Assembly (NCBI GenBank): GCA_964583185.1
Contig: CAZOVL010000002.1
Span: forward strand, 1-64,000
Direction of reading: 5' to 3'
Length of the DNA: 64,000 nucleotides
Source of the DNA: Bacteroides_E sp964583185
GTDB lineage: Bacteria > Bacteroidota > Bacteroidia > Bacteroidales > Bacteroidaceae
The translations under genes and the position numbers were made by a program. The notes under the pieces were generated by a model. That model was not told the DNA's origin. It saw only the letters and a list, made by a program, of their open reading frames with translations, and searched no databases. Shown one piece after another: positions 1 to 8,917 of the stretch (position 1 is the first letter of the stretch; each line of letters starts with the position of its first letter).

Positions 1-213
1 TTCTATGTCTGATTTTTCATTAATCATCAAAACATGACTTATATTATTTAAGGTAGACTTCTGTATTTTCCACCAAAATACATTAATCTAAATTCTTATC
101 CATTAATAAAGGGAGAAAAGTTTAGATTAGAAACAACATTAACTTTGTTCCTAGAAGTCCAAAAGGACTTCGTTAGAGTAAAACGAATAGTCGAAACCTT
201 TTGTTGCTATCAA

Positions 214-238
214 TGAAAAAAGAAGGAACAAGTGTTCC
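214..238 (-). terminator. Intrinsic terminator after the outer-membrane receptor gene
   Basis: On the minus strand a short hairpin (GGAAC, four-base loop, GTTCC, at 225-238) is followed by a T-rich run (A-rich on the plus strand, about 214-223). It lies just past the stop at 257, where a terminator for that gene is expected. The remaining 213 bases to the left edge hold a second small hairpin (155-170) and no gene that I can see. Confidence 0.6.
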
Positions 239-256
239 AATCTAACTTGGAAAAAG

Positions 257-2638
257 TTAAAAGCCCGCTGCTCTAACTGCTCGTTGTTCTCGTTCAACAG
301 AAGATTTTTTCCCTGAACTCCTAGTTTTACCACTATTGAAACGGATGCTACAGCTTACCATAAGTAAGTTTCGATAAGGCATTAAACTTTGACTTAATTT
401 TTCTGTATAAAAAGGAGTTTGGATCTCTTTTTTTAACTCATTGCGTACACCCCAATGTATGGGAGGAAAATAAGACACCATCAGAGAGACTCTTTGTTTC
501 CAAAATTGTTTCTGAACAGATAGCATCCAAGAATCCATATTGACCATTTGATATCCTTGCAACAGAGCTCCCTTATCTATACTTCGGTAATATCCTACTG
601 AAGCACCTAAACTCCAACTAGGATTGAAGTAACTTAAATCAGCATCTAATAACCATCCTGAATAAGAGTTACTTAAACCTTTATAGCTCGCCTTATCGTG
701 ATAAAAAGCAACATTACTGCTAAAACTAAAATATTGACCTAAGGGTTGATCGTAAGTGGCTTGTAGTACAAACTGTTTCAACTTGATATTGCCAAATGTG
801 CTGATATATCCTCTCTCTTCTTGGGTATAGATTTCACTAATTCGCTTCGGCGTATATTTAAACATTGGATTAAAGGTCAATCGATCCCATAAAGTAATCT
901 TAGCCGATACAGTATGGCGCACAGCCGATTTTAAGTTAGAATTTCCACTTTGCATCATTAAGGAATCAATAGCTGTAGTCATAGGACTTAGTTGATACAA
1001 TGAAGGATAATAACTATTGGTTAAATAAGAGAGATTCATATTGACCGTCTGATTGGCTTTATAGTTCAACTGAAAATAAGGTTGTACATTCCAAAAGCCT
1101 TTTCTTTGTTCACTATCTCTATTTAGGTATTCAAGAGTTCCTCCTACTTTTATGTTCAATTTATCATTGGCACGATACGAAAAATAGGTAAATAGCTGAT
1201 TCCTATGCTCCGAATAATCCAACATTTGCTCCCCTGATTCTCTTTTTGAGCTATATTTCCTCCAGATGTTAGCATAACCTAAACTCAAAGAAAAGTTGGA
1301 AGAGAAAGTATAATCTCCCTCCACATTAAAGTTAGTGAACCTTTTGTTTTCTCTATACAGATTCTCGTGCAAGAAAGACTCATTCTGAGTAAACTTATTA
1401 TTTATGTTGTTGGAGTAATAGTTATAGGTAAAGTCACTATATAACTTTATTTTCTCTCCAATTTCTCCTTTATAAAAAAGAGTTCCTACATAATCCTTAT
1501 CTCGGGTTTTATTCTTTGTATTTGAAACAGAGGGTAAAACAGCATCTGAATCCCAAGTCTTTACGTGTTGGTCAAATAAATAATCATCGTTGATGTTCTG
1601 AAAAGTATAATCCCCTTGAAAAGAAAGTGTATGCTTAGGTAGTAGTTGATAGTTTACACCAAAAACCAAGTAATTAGACTGATAGCCGTATTGATTATTC
1701 GGATTGTCTTTCCCTGTCTTTTCTGACCAAACATCTTGTACCCCTACATAGCTTTGATTCTTCCATACGGGAGTATTCATATGAATATTGGCATAACCAT
1801 AGTTTGCAAAAACATTCCATTTGTCCTTAGTATAGGTAACACCAACACTTGGTTGATCGTTGATGAGCCAGTCTTTGCCATTATAGCCGGCCAAACTGAT
1901 CATGGAAAAATTACTCAAACGGATATCATAGCCTTGATAATCCTCTTTCAATATAAAATTAATGATTGCTCCATATCCGTCGGCAAGAAACCTACCCGAT
2001 GGTTCCGTTACCACCTCCACTTTAGCTATTCTATCAGGTGAAAGATTTTTTATATACTCTTGCGAATATTGCACCCCTTCCACTAAAAGTAACACAGCCG
2101 TTTCACTACCTACTTTAATAGTGTTCGATAATTTATCAAAACGCACCCCGTGAATCTGATCCAATAGTTCCTGTGCATTAGAAGCCTTACTCCGCATCTT
2201 CTCCGTTATTAGATGTGACAAACGGTCAATTTTATACTCTACAGCATTTGCTGAGACAGAAACCTCATCGAGTAACTGCCCATCAGTAGATAACAAGATT
2301 TCTCCTACATTAAATTCTTCCAAGCCTAAGCTTTGACTGTATGTTTTATATCCTACAAAACTAATTTTTACAGAAACAGCCAACTGATCTAAGGTGATTT
2401 CAAAAAAGCCTGAATCATTAGTAACTCCACTACGTATCCATTCCTCTTTTTCATTTGCAAAAGAAACCGTTGCATATACCAATGGCTCTCCTGAAATACT
2501 ATCTTTTACCCATCCTGTATAACTATATTTAGGAGGTGTTTGGGGCGTTTCTTTTATAGAATAAGCTTGCATGTTTAGCTCTATTCCAAGGAGTAGCAGT
2601 ACAAACAGAAATATTCTTAAATTGTTCTGATTAATCAT
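257..2638 (-). CDS. TonB-dependent receptor-like outer-membrane beta-barrel protein
   Basis: A protein of about 793 residues with an N-terminal signal peptide, a carboxypeptidase-regulatory-like beta-sandwich (about residues 40-115, GWVKDSISGEPLVYATVSF), a plug-like region (about 125-225, with VEVVTEPSGRF) and a long barrel region rich in alternating aromatic strands. This is the layout of the outer-membrane beta-barrel families common in Bacteroidetes, related to SusC/TonB receptors but shorter. No SusD partner is adjacent, so a nutrient-receptor role is not shown. I chose the ATG at 2638, because the protein then begins directly with a signal peptide; a start at 2668 would add ten polar residues. 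It stands alone, with a terminator on each side. The substrate is unknown. Confidence 0.8.
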   Translation of the reverse strand: MINQNNLRIFLFVLLLLGIELNMQAYSIKETPQTPPKYSYTGWVKDSISGEPLVYATVSFANEKEEWIRSGVTNDSGFFEITLDQLAVSVKISFVGYKTYSQSLGLEEFNVGEILLSTDGQLLDEVSVSANAVEYKIDRLSHLITEKMRSKASNAQELLDQIHGVRFDKLSNTIKVGSETAVLLLVEGVQYSQEYIKNLSPDRIAKVEVVTEPSGRFLADGYGAIINFILKEDYQGYDIRLSNFSMISLAGYNGKDWLINDQPSVGVTYTKDKWNVFANYGYANIHMNTPVWKNQSYVGVQDVWSEKTGKDNPNNQYGYQSNYLVFGVNYQLLPKHTLSFQGDYTFQNINDDYLFDQHVKTWDSDAVLPSVSNTKNKTRDKDYVGTLFYKGEIGEKIKLYSDFTYNYYSNNINNKFTQNESFLHENLYRENKRFTNFNVEGDYTFSSNFSLSLGYANIWRKYSSKRESGEQMLDYSEHRNQLFTYFSYRANDKLNIKVGGTLEYLNRDSEQRKGFWNVQPYFQLNYKANQTVNMNLSYLTNSYYPSLYQLSPMTTAIDSLMMQSGNSNLKSAVRHTVSAKITLWDRLTFNPMFKYTPKRISEIYTQEERGYISTFGNIKLKQFVLQATYDQPLGQYFSFSSNVAFYHDKASYKGLSNSYSGWLLDADLSYFNPSWSLGASVGYYRSIDKGALLQGYQMVNMDSWMLSVQKQFWKQRVSLMVSYFPPIHWGVRNELKKEIQTPFYTEKLSQSLMPYRNLLMVSCSIRFNSGKTRSSGKKSSVEREQRAVRAAGF

Positions 2639-2779
2639 TTCTTCTTTTACCTCATTATAAATCAACAAAAAAAGAGTTAACCATCGAAGATAGATGAATC
2701 AAACAACAATTACATTTCATTAATTAAAGAAACAATTATAATTAACTTAAATTTGCCTAATAGAAAGTTTAATAGAATA

Positions 2780-2822
2780 AAATATCCTACAATTCAAACA
2801 ACATAAGAATTGTAGGATATTT
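2780..2822. terminator. Long hairpin terminator
   Basis: A perfect 16-bp stem (left arm 2780-2795, right arm 2807-2822) with an 11-base loop, A-rich on the left and T-rich on the right. It lies 13 bases past the stop of the lipoprotein gene at 2836 and can end its transcription. Confidence 0.7.
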
Positions 2823-2835
2823 CTCAGCATGTATA

Positions 2836-3603
2836 TTACTCAGCAAGATGCTGATTTATCCATTCTTCAACTTTATAATTTTGGACAGTTACAATTGGAG
2901 TATCTCCCTCCGCTTTATCATTATATACTAGTTCAAAGCTGAAATAATAATTGGAATAATTAGTGACACACCTAGTTTGTTTCTCAAAATCGACCTCATA
3001 GCACTTATCACCAATTAAAGCATTTAATTTTGTTGAATAAGCATGTGGCACGATACACTGATATATTTTTTGCTCTGTTATATATGGAGTTATTTTCCCT
3101 GTTTGATTAAATGTACTTTCTGTATAAATAATTGTATTTTCAGGGAAACCACTCAGTGTAAAAGAAAACAGACTATTGGCATGTATTATCTCCACATCAG
3201 AAATAACAGAAGATAAATAGCCACCTTTTCTTCCAGAAAGGACATCATAATACATCAATTTATCATAAGTACTTTGATCTACAGGTTTTTCCCAATCAAT
3301 TTCTCCTTTCCTAAAATACATAAGAATTCCACTTGACCAAAAACCAGTAGATATAGACTCATCAAAAGGTCTTACATTGGCTATTTTTCCTCCTTTTTTA
3401 GGAAAAATAAAAGCTTTATTGTCTTCTATACCATAATCATAAACTTCATCATTTACGATACAGGTCAAGTCACCATACTTAGATAAATCTATTTTTGAAG
3501 CAGCTTCAACCTTCAAAACTGGCACATCATCATCATCACTACATGCAAATACTCCAAAAAGAATAACAAGCATAGGAATAAGCAAAAGAGTTGTTTTTTT
3601 CAT
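2836..3603 (-). CDS. Secreted lipoprotein of unknown function
   Basis: A 255-residue protein that begins with a lipoprotein signal (hydrophobic stretch ending in FGVFAC at about residue 21, followed by SDDDD). An acidic run after the lipidated cysteine is typical of Bacteroidetes lipoproteins sent to the cell surface. The rest is rich in beta-strand-like sequence and I recognise no domain. The gene stands alone, with a strong hairpin terminator downstream and its own leader upstream. Function cannot be assigned. Confidence 0.7.
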   Translation of the reverse strand: MKKTTLLLIPMLVILFGVFACSDDDDVPVLKVEAASKIDLSKYGDLTCIVNDEVYDYGIEDNKAFIFPKKGGKIANVRPFDESISTGFWSSGILMYFRKGEIDWEKPVDQSTYDKLMYYDVLSGRKGGYLSSVISDVEIIHANSLFSFTLSGFPENTIIYTESTFNQTGKITPYITEQKIYQCIVPHAYSTKLNALIGDKCYEVDFEKQTRCVTNYSNYYFSFELVYNDKAEGDTPIVTVQNYKVEEWINQHLAE

Positions 3604-3698
3604 AATATTTAGTTTTTAAAGTTTCGCAAAGTACATTTGGCTAACACTTAGTTAAATATAGTAAAATAAAAGTATAAAATAGTAAGTTATATAACTTT

Positions 3699-4598
3699 TT
3701 ATTTTGACCCAATATATAAGAAGAACAGACCCATTAAAACAAACAACAAGTCCAAGGCTTTACTTTTTAAGTTTTTCTCCCGGAAAAGAAGAGCTCCAAA
3801 GAGGAAAGAAACTACTACGCTCCCTCTTCTAACCATGGAGATAACAGAGATAAGAGCTCCATCTAAACTGAGTGCATAGAAATAGGCAAAATCGGCAGCA
3901 GAAAGAAAAATTGAGATAAACAATATACTCCAACGCCATTGAAAGGGAGTAGTTTTATTTCGCTGCGGCCACCATAAAAGCAACAAAATAGGTCCCATCA
4001 GCAATACCTGATAAAGAGTAAACCAAGATTGCACAAAAAAAGGATTGAGTCGCTGCATTAAAAACTTATCATACAACCCACTAATAGCCCCCATCACGGC
4101 AGCGAGTACAACAAAGAAAATCCATTTGTTATGTTTAAAGTCTATTCCCTCTTTCTTTCCTGAACGACTCAACATAAAAAAAGAAAAAATAGCCAAAAGT
4201 ACTCCCACCCATTGCAATAGATTTAATCGTTCACCAAATAGTAACATCGCACCAACAAGTACCATAACCGGACGCGTGGCATTAATTGGACCAACAATAG
4301 TTATGGGTAAGTATTTCATTCCATAATAACCAAATATCCAAGAAGTAAGTACTATACACGACTTCAATAGCACATAAGCGTGTGCACTCAGTGGTTGTAC
4401 AGGTACTTCAAGTAAGGTACCTATTAAAGGCGATGCAGTAGGCAATGAGCCTAAAATAAAAGGTAGAAAGATTAAACTGGAAAAAAGTGTATTCAAAAAA
4501 AGAACAATAAGTACCGAATTATTGGCTAGAGCTCTCTTTTTACAAACATCATAAAAACCGAGTAAAGCAGCAGACACAAAGGCTAATAACAACCACAT
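3699..4598 (-). CDS. EamA/DMT-family membrane transporter
   Basis: A 299-residue protein with about ten hydrophobic segments and two similar halves, the pattern of the drug/metabolite transporter superfamily (EamA domains). The first half has the typical glycine-rich helix ends around GERLNLLQWVGVLLAIFSFF, and the second half repeats it at FGALLFREKNLK. It acts in the inner membrane; the substrate cannot be told from sequence. It follows truA by only four bases and is probably the last gene of the DUF5715-truA operon. A second EamA gene of a different subfamily lies at 10629. Confidence 0.85.
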   Translation of the reverse strand: MWLLLAFVSAALLGFYDVCKKRALANNSVLIVLFLNTLFSSLIFLPFILGSLPTASPLIGTLLEVPVQPLSAHAYVLLKSCIVLTSWIFGYYGMKYLPITIVGPINATRPVMVLVGAMLLFGERLNLLQWVGVLLAIFSFFMLSRSGKKEGIDFKHNKWIFFVVLAAVMGAISGLYDKFLMQRLNPFFVQSWFTLYQVLLMGPILLLLWWPQRNKTTPFQWRWSILFISIFLSAADFAYFYALSLDGALISVISMVRRGSVVVSFLFGALLFREKNLKSKALDLLFVLMGLFFLYIGSK

Positions 4599-4602
4599 AT
4601 CA

Positions 4603-5367
4603 TCACAAGTTATCTTCTATAAACAGAGATTCGGGATACTTCACATTGACTAAAAACAAACCGTGTCCAGGTACAGACGCTCCGGCATCACATCTATTTT
4701 TACTTTCTATGATTTTACAAAAATCATCTATTGAAATCTTTTCATAGCCTACATCTAATAAAGTTCCTACAATGGAACGTACCATATTTCGCAAAAAGCG
4801 ATCGGCTCGAATGGTAAATCGCCAATTTATTTCATCTATTACATCCCAATGGGCTTCTTTTATGGAACAAACATTTGTTTTTACACTTGTATGTACTTTA
4901 CTAAAGCTAGTAAAATCAGAATAATTCAACAAGTAGTGGGCTGCCTCATTCATTAAATCTATGTTGGGATAGTTCGCAATTCGCCAGGCATAATCTCTAT
5001 TGAATGGAGATTTCTTAAACGTAAGATAGTAATGATAGGTTCTTTCGGTTGCATTAAAACGAGCGTGAGCATCATTATGCACTTTAACAATGTTATGAAC
5101 AGCAATATCTTTCGGTAAGAAACAGTTGAGTTTATGAATCAAAAGAGGAATATCCAAGTTGTTTTTTACCGTATCAAAATGGGCTACCATCATTTTGGCA
5201 TGCACCTTGGTATCGGTTCTACCCGCTCCCATAACGGTTACTTTTTCCTGCAACATAAGCTCCAAACCTGCTATCAGTTTTTCCTGCACAGTAACTCCAT
5301 TCGGTTGTATTTGCCAACCGTTATAATTGGTTCCATCGTATGATAAATAGATAAAATAACGCTGCAT
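4603..5367 (-). CDS. truA: tRNA pseudouridine(38-40) synthase TruA
   Basis: TruA converts uridines 38-40 in the anticodon arm of many tRNAs to pseudouridine. The protein is 254 residues, the usual family length. It starts with YLSYDGTNYNGWQIQPNG, typical of TruA, and carries the catalytic aspartate (D52) in GAGRTDTKVHA. The C-terminal part has the RADRFLRNMVRSIVGT helix that shapes the active-site cleft. It sits between the DUF5715 gene and a transporter gene in a close minus-strand run. Identification is firm. Confidence 0.97.
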   Translation of the reverse strand: MQRYFIYLSYDGTNYNGWQIQPNGVTVQEKLIAGLELMLQEKVTVMGAGRTDTKVHAKMMVAHFDTVKNNLDIPLLIHKLNCFLPKDIAVHNIVKVHNDAHARFNATERTYHYYLTFKKSPFNRDYAWRIANYPNIDLMNEAAHYLLNYSDFTSFSKVHTSVKTNVCSIKEAHWDVIDEINWRFTIRADRFLRNMVRSIVGTLLDVGYEKISIDDFCKIIESKNRCDAGASVPGHGLFLVNVKYPESLFIEDNL

Positions 5368-5394
5368 AATGTTACTCTTTAATCGAATGATTTT

Positions 5395-6060
5395 TTAACG
5401 AGCTGTAATGTGAAAACAGCCTTGTTTCAATTCGTATTTTATATAGCAAAGCTCCTCTTTCTTTAAGTCACGTAGCACTTCGGACAACACCAACTTCAAG
5501 GTATCAGAACTTACTGTTTCCATTTCTCTTCCCCAGCGATGAGCTACCTGTTCGTAACGCTTCCAACTCACATCAAAAGTTGTTCCATAACAGTGAGCAG
5601 AATTGGCTGAGGCATTAATATTTCTCTTCCGTAAACGCTGAACATCATCTTGAGTACGAAGCACTGAAGTCACAATAATGGTATAAGGATTCAGCCCTTT
5701 AGCCTCCAGAGAATCTCTGAAGTTTATCCCAATTAACTCCAATAAATCATAGGCGTTGGGTACTAAATAAGGAACAGAATGAGTTAATGAATCAACAATG
5801 TACCACTTATTGGTCTCAATTTTTTTTAATTTCTTCTTGTTCAGTTCTTCACGAGTTGAATGAGGATCAATACCTATTTTCTTTGCCGCATCAAGATGTA
5901 AAGGGTTTAAATCGCCAAAAGATCGTTTATAACTTATTACTCCTTTAATGTTTTGGGGTGTATTCAGTTTCTTGGAAAAAAAAGAACACTGAGTGAAGCA
6001 AATAACAGTAAAAAGCAAAAATAAAACTCCTTTATAAAACAACCGTCCTTTATTTAGCAT
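5395..6060 (-). CDS. DUF5715-family lipoprotein, M15-peptidase-like fold
   Basis: A protein of about 221 residues from the ATG at 6060, which gives a lipoprotein signal (LLFTVICFTQC). An ATG at 6168 is in frame, but a promoter -7 box (6093-6100) lies between the two, so the shorter form is preferred. The segment SVLRTQDDVQRL...SAHCYGTTFDVSW resembles the SxHxxGxAxD metal-binding motif of M15 D-Ala-D-Ala peptidases, and a late histidine (GCFHIT) matches the third ligand. The usual catalytic glutamate three residues before that histidine is a glycine here, so activity is uncertain. It is the first gene of an operon with truA. A cell-wall role is inferred only. Confidence 0.75.
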   Translation of the reverse strand: MLNKGRLFYKGVLFLLFTVICFTQCSFFSKKLNTPQNIKGVISYKRSFGDLNPLHLDAAKKIGIDPHSTREELNKKKLKKIETNKWYIVDSLTHSVPYLVPNAYDLLELIGINFRDSLEAKGLNPYTIIVTSVLRTQDDVQRLRKRNINASANSAHCYGTTFDVSWKRYEQVAHRWGREMETVSSDTLKLVLSEVLRDLKKEELCYIKYELKQGCFHITAR

Positions 6061-6092
6061 AATAACAAACTTTATCACGTAGTAAATTCGCG

Positions 6093-6100
6093 CAAAGATA
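6093..6100 (-). promoter_or_regulatory. Promoter -7 box for the DUF5715-truA operon
   Basis: TATCTTTG on the minus strand matches the Bacteroides -7 consensus TAnnTTTG. It is 33 bases upstream of the ATG at 6060 and inside the longer possible reading frame, which supports the short start. Confidence 0.6.
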
Positions 6101-6178
6101 GTTAAAATATTGCCCTTGAATAAATCTAAACCTACAAATTTATTCAAAATATACTCCATAGATTCCAAAGGAATTCAT

Positions 6179-6186
6179 TAAATTTG
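6179..6186 (+). promoter_or_regulatory. Promoter -7 box for the phoH-purC operon
   Basis: TAAATTTG fits the Bacteroides -7 consensus TAnnTTTG, 44 bases upstream of the phoH start. I see no clear -33 TTTG. Confidence 0.5.
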
Positions 6187-6229
6187 CATTTTAATAATCA
6201 AGCAATTAGAAGTTGCACTAATTATTTAA

Positions 6230-7207
6230 ATGATAGAAAGCCTAATAGTTTTAGAAGATATAGACCCTGTAATCTTTTATGGGGTAAACAACTCCAACCT
6301 GGAACTGATAAAAACCCTACATCCTAAATTGCGAATCATTGCACGTGGCAATGTGATTAAAGTATTAGGAGACGAGCAAGATATTATCCCTTTTGAGGAA
6401 AACATTCATCAATTGGAGAAGTTTTCTTTAAAATACAATCGAATGGATGAAGGAGTTATTATAGACATTGTAAAAGGAAATACTCCCCTCGTTGATAAAC
6501 CCGATAACATCATTGTTTACAGTGTAACGGGGAAACCCATTCTGCCTAGAAGTGAGAATCAGCAAAAATTGGTAGAAGGATTTCAAAAAAACGATCTTGT
6601 TTTTGCCATTGGTCCTGCGGGTTCAGGAAAAACATATACGGCCATAGCTTTAGCTGTAAGAGCATTAAAAAACAAAGAGGTAAAAAAAATCATACTGAGT
6701 CGTCCTGCTGTAGAGGCCGGAGAGAAATTAGGTTTTCTTCCCGGAGATATGAAAGAAAAAATAGACCCTTATTTACAGCCTCTTTATGATGCTTTGCAAG
6801 ATATGATACCGGCCGGAAAACTAAAGGAATATATGGAGTTAAACATCATTCAAATAGCTCCTCTTGCGTTTATGAGAGGTCGCACACTAAATGATGCTGT
6901 GGTTATTCTGGACGAGGCACAAAACACCACTACCCAACAGATAAAAATGTTTCTCACCCGTATGGGGATGAATTCCAAGATGATTGTCACAGGAGATATG
7001 ACACAAATTGATTTACCTCCCAGACAAACATCAGGCTTAACTGAAGCATTAAAGATTCTAAAAAACGTAAAAGGTTTATCTGTTGTAAAGCTGAATAAAA
7101 AAGACATTGTTCGCCACAAATTGGTTGAACGCATTGTTGAAGCTTACGACGAATACGACAAAGAGAAACGAGAGAGAAATACCAAAGATGAAAATCTGAA
7201 CAAATAG
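6230..7207 (+). CDS. phoH: PhoH-family ATPase
   Basis: A 325-residue PhoH-like protein, the usual length. It has an N-terminal region typical of the YbeZ branch, a Walker A motif GPAGSGKT at about residues 128-135 and a Walker B motif VVILDEAQ at about 224-231, followed by the family segment VTGDMTQIDLP. PhoH proteins are cytoplasmic ATPases or helicase-like proteins linked to RNA metabolism, and the exact role is not settled. It heads a run of plus-strand genes, with purC 21 bases downstream. The start is an ATG that gives the family N-terminus. Confidence 0.95.
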   Translation: MIESLIVLEDIDPVIFYGVNNSNLELIKTLHPKLRIIARGNVIKVLGDEQDIIPFEENIHQLEKFSLKYNRMDEGVIIDIVKGNTPLVDKPDNIIVYSVTGKPILPRSENQQKLVEGFQKNDLVFAIGPAGSGKTYTAIALAVRALKNKEVKKIILSRPAVEAGEKLGFLPGDMKEKIDPYLQPLYDALQDMIPAGKLKEYMELNIIQIAPLAFMRGRTLNDAVVILDEAQNTTTQQIKMFLTRMGMNSKMIVTGDMTQIDLPPRQTSGLTEALKILKNVKGLSVVKLNKKDIVRHKLVERIVEAYDEYDKEKRERNTKDENLNK

Positions 7208-7228
7208 ACTTAAATTTACAATTTAGTT

Positions 7229-8179
7229 ATGAGCAACAAAGCATTAACAAAAACAAACTATACCTTTCCCGGACAGAAATCCGTGTACCATGGTAAAGTT
7301 AGAGACGTTTACAGCATTAATGAAGATTTATTAGTAATGATTGCCACTGATAGAATCTCGGCTTTCGATGTAGTACTGCCTAAAGGCATTCCTTTCAAAG
7401 GGCAAGTATTAAATCAAATTGCAGCGAAATTCTTAGATGCTACCAGCGACATTGTACCTAACTGGAAAACAGCGACTCCAGACCCAATGGTGACCGCAGG
7501 TTTACGTTGCGAAGGTTTTCGTATTGAAATGATTATTCGTGGCTACTTAACCGGAAGTGCATGGCGTGAATACAAAGCAGGTAACAGAAACCTTTGTGGT
7601 GTTATTTTACCCGATGGCATGAGAGAAGATGAAAAATTCCCCTCTCCTATTATCACTCCTACGACCAAAGCCGATGAAGGTCACGATGAGAACATCAGTA
7701 AGGAGGAAATCATAGCTCAAGGATTAGCCACAAAAGAAGACTATGAGCAATTAGAGAAATATACTTATGCTCTTTTCCAAAGAGGTACAGAGATGGCCAA
7801 AGAAAAAGGTTTAATTCTTGTAGATACCAAATACGAATTCGGCAAGAGAGATGGAAAAATATATTTGATTGATGAAATACATACACCTGACTCTTCCCGT
7901 TATTTTTACGAAAGTGGATACCAAGAGAAATTTGAAAAAGGTGAACCTCAAAAACAGCTATCCAAAGAGTTCGTTAGACAATGGTTAATTGAGAACGACT
8001 TTATGGGTAAAGAGGGTCAAACAGTACCCGAAATGTCTGAAGAGTATGTAGAATCGGTGTCCGAAAGATACATTGAGCTTTATGAACATATTGTTGGCGA
8101 GAAATTTATTAAAGCTAACAGCGACGAGTTAAATAAAAGAATCGAAAAAAACATTCTAACATTTCTTGAGCAACAATGA
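7229..8179 (+). CDS. purC: SAICAR synthase (phosphoribosylaminoimidazole-succinocarboxamide synthase)
   Basis: PurC joins CAIR with aspartate using ATP to form SAICAR in purine synthesis. The protein is 316 residues, a length typical of the longer PurC branch. It shows GKVRDVYSI near residues 22-30, ATDRISAFDVVLP near 39-51, the substrate segment IRGYLTGSAWREY and IYLIDEIHTPDSSRY near the C-terminus. Its stop overlaps the start of menG (ATGA), so the two are translationally coupled. Another purine gene, purM, lies 5 kb downstream. Confidence 0.97.
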   Translation: MSNKALTKTNYTFPGQKSVYHGKVRDVYSINEDLLVMIATDRISAFDVVLPKGIPFKGQVLNQIAAKFLDATSDIVPNWKTATPDPMVTAGLRCEGFRIEMIIRGYLTGSAWREYKAGNRNLCGVILPDGMREDEKFPSPIITPTTKADEGHDENISKEEIIAQGLATKEDYEQLEKYTYALFQRGTEMAKEKGLILVDTKYEFGKRDGKIYLIDEIHTPDSSRYFYESGYQEKFEKGEPQKQLSKEFVRQWLIENDFMGKEGQTVPEMSEEYVESVSERYIELYEHIVGEKFIKANSDELNKRIEKNILTFLEQQ

Positions 8180-8916
8180 TTTATCCTCAAGAGGCAATAA
8201 AGCCTTATAACGATAAAGAAAATAAAACTCAACAGATAGAACAGATGTTCGACCAAATAGCACCAAGGTATGATCAATTGAATCATACCTTATCTTTTGG
8301 TGTTGATTATTATTGGAGATGGAGGGCTATCAATCAGTTAAAAGCACATAAACCCTCTCGCATTATGGATGTAGCAACAGGAACTGGTGACTTTGCTTTA
8401 TTAGCAGAAAAAAAATTAAAAAGTAAAGAGATTGTAGGGATTGATATTTCCGAAAAAATGCTTCAAATTGGAGAGGAAAAAGCCTCTGCTTTAGGCCTAT
8501 CCAAGCAAATATCATTCGTTAAAGAGGATTGTACAAGCCTCTCTTTTCCTAATGATTCCTTTGATGCGGTAACCTCTGCTTTTGGAATTCGTAATTTTGA
8601 AAACTTAGATAAAGGGCTCTCTGAAATGTACCGTGTACTTAAGAAAGATGGAAAGTTAGTTATACTTGAATTAACCACTCCTACTTTTTTCTTGGTGCGT
8701 TGGTTCTATCTAATTTACTCAACAATTATTATTCCTTTCATTGGTAAGTTATTATCAAAAGATAACGAGGCTTATACCTACTTACCCAACTCTATTAAAG
8801 CTTTTCCTCAGGGTGAAGTAATGAAAGAGGCAATGATAAAAGCCGGGTTTTCTCAAGCTAAATACAACAGACTAACTTTTGGTATTTGTACCCTTTACAC
8901 TGCTATAAAAAAATAG
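8176..8916 (+). CDS. menG: Demethylmenaquinone methyltransferase
   Basis: This enzyme puts a methyl group from S-adenosylmethionine on demethylmenaquinone, the last step of menaquinone synthesis. The 246-residue protein starts with the family segment FDQIAPRYDQLNHTLSFGVDYYWR. It has the SAM-binding motif VATGTGDFALL near residue 67 and the later motifs SAFGIRNFENLDKGLSEMYRVLKK. MenG/UbiE proteins serve menaquinone or ubiquinone; an anaerobic Bacteroidete is expected to use menaquinone. It overlaps purC by four bases and is one base from aroE. Confidence 0.95.
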   Translation: MIYPQEAIKPYNDKENKTQQIEQMFDQIAPRYDQLNHTLSFGVDYYWRWRAINQLKAHKPSRIMDVATGTGDFALLAEKKLKSKEIVGIDISEKMLQIGEEKASALGLSKQISFVKEDCTSLSFPNDSFDAVTSAFGIRNFENLDKGLSEMYRVLKKDGKLVILELTTPTFFLVRWFYLIYSTIIIPFIGKLLSKDNEAYTYLPNSIKAFPQGEVMKEAMIKAGFSQAKYNRLTFGICTLYTAIKK

Positions 8917-8917
8917 A

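Noticed and set aside
151..333. Minus-strand frame of 60 codons
   Set aside because: It overlaps the end of the receptor gene in another frame, spans the terminator and has no signal for translation.
1736..2153. Plus-strand frames inside the receptor gene
   Set aside because: They are shadows of the barrel gene, with no sensible protein features.
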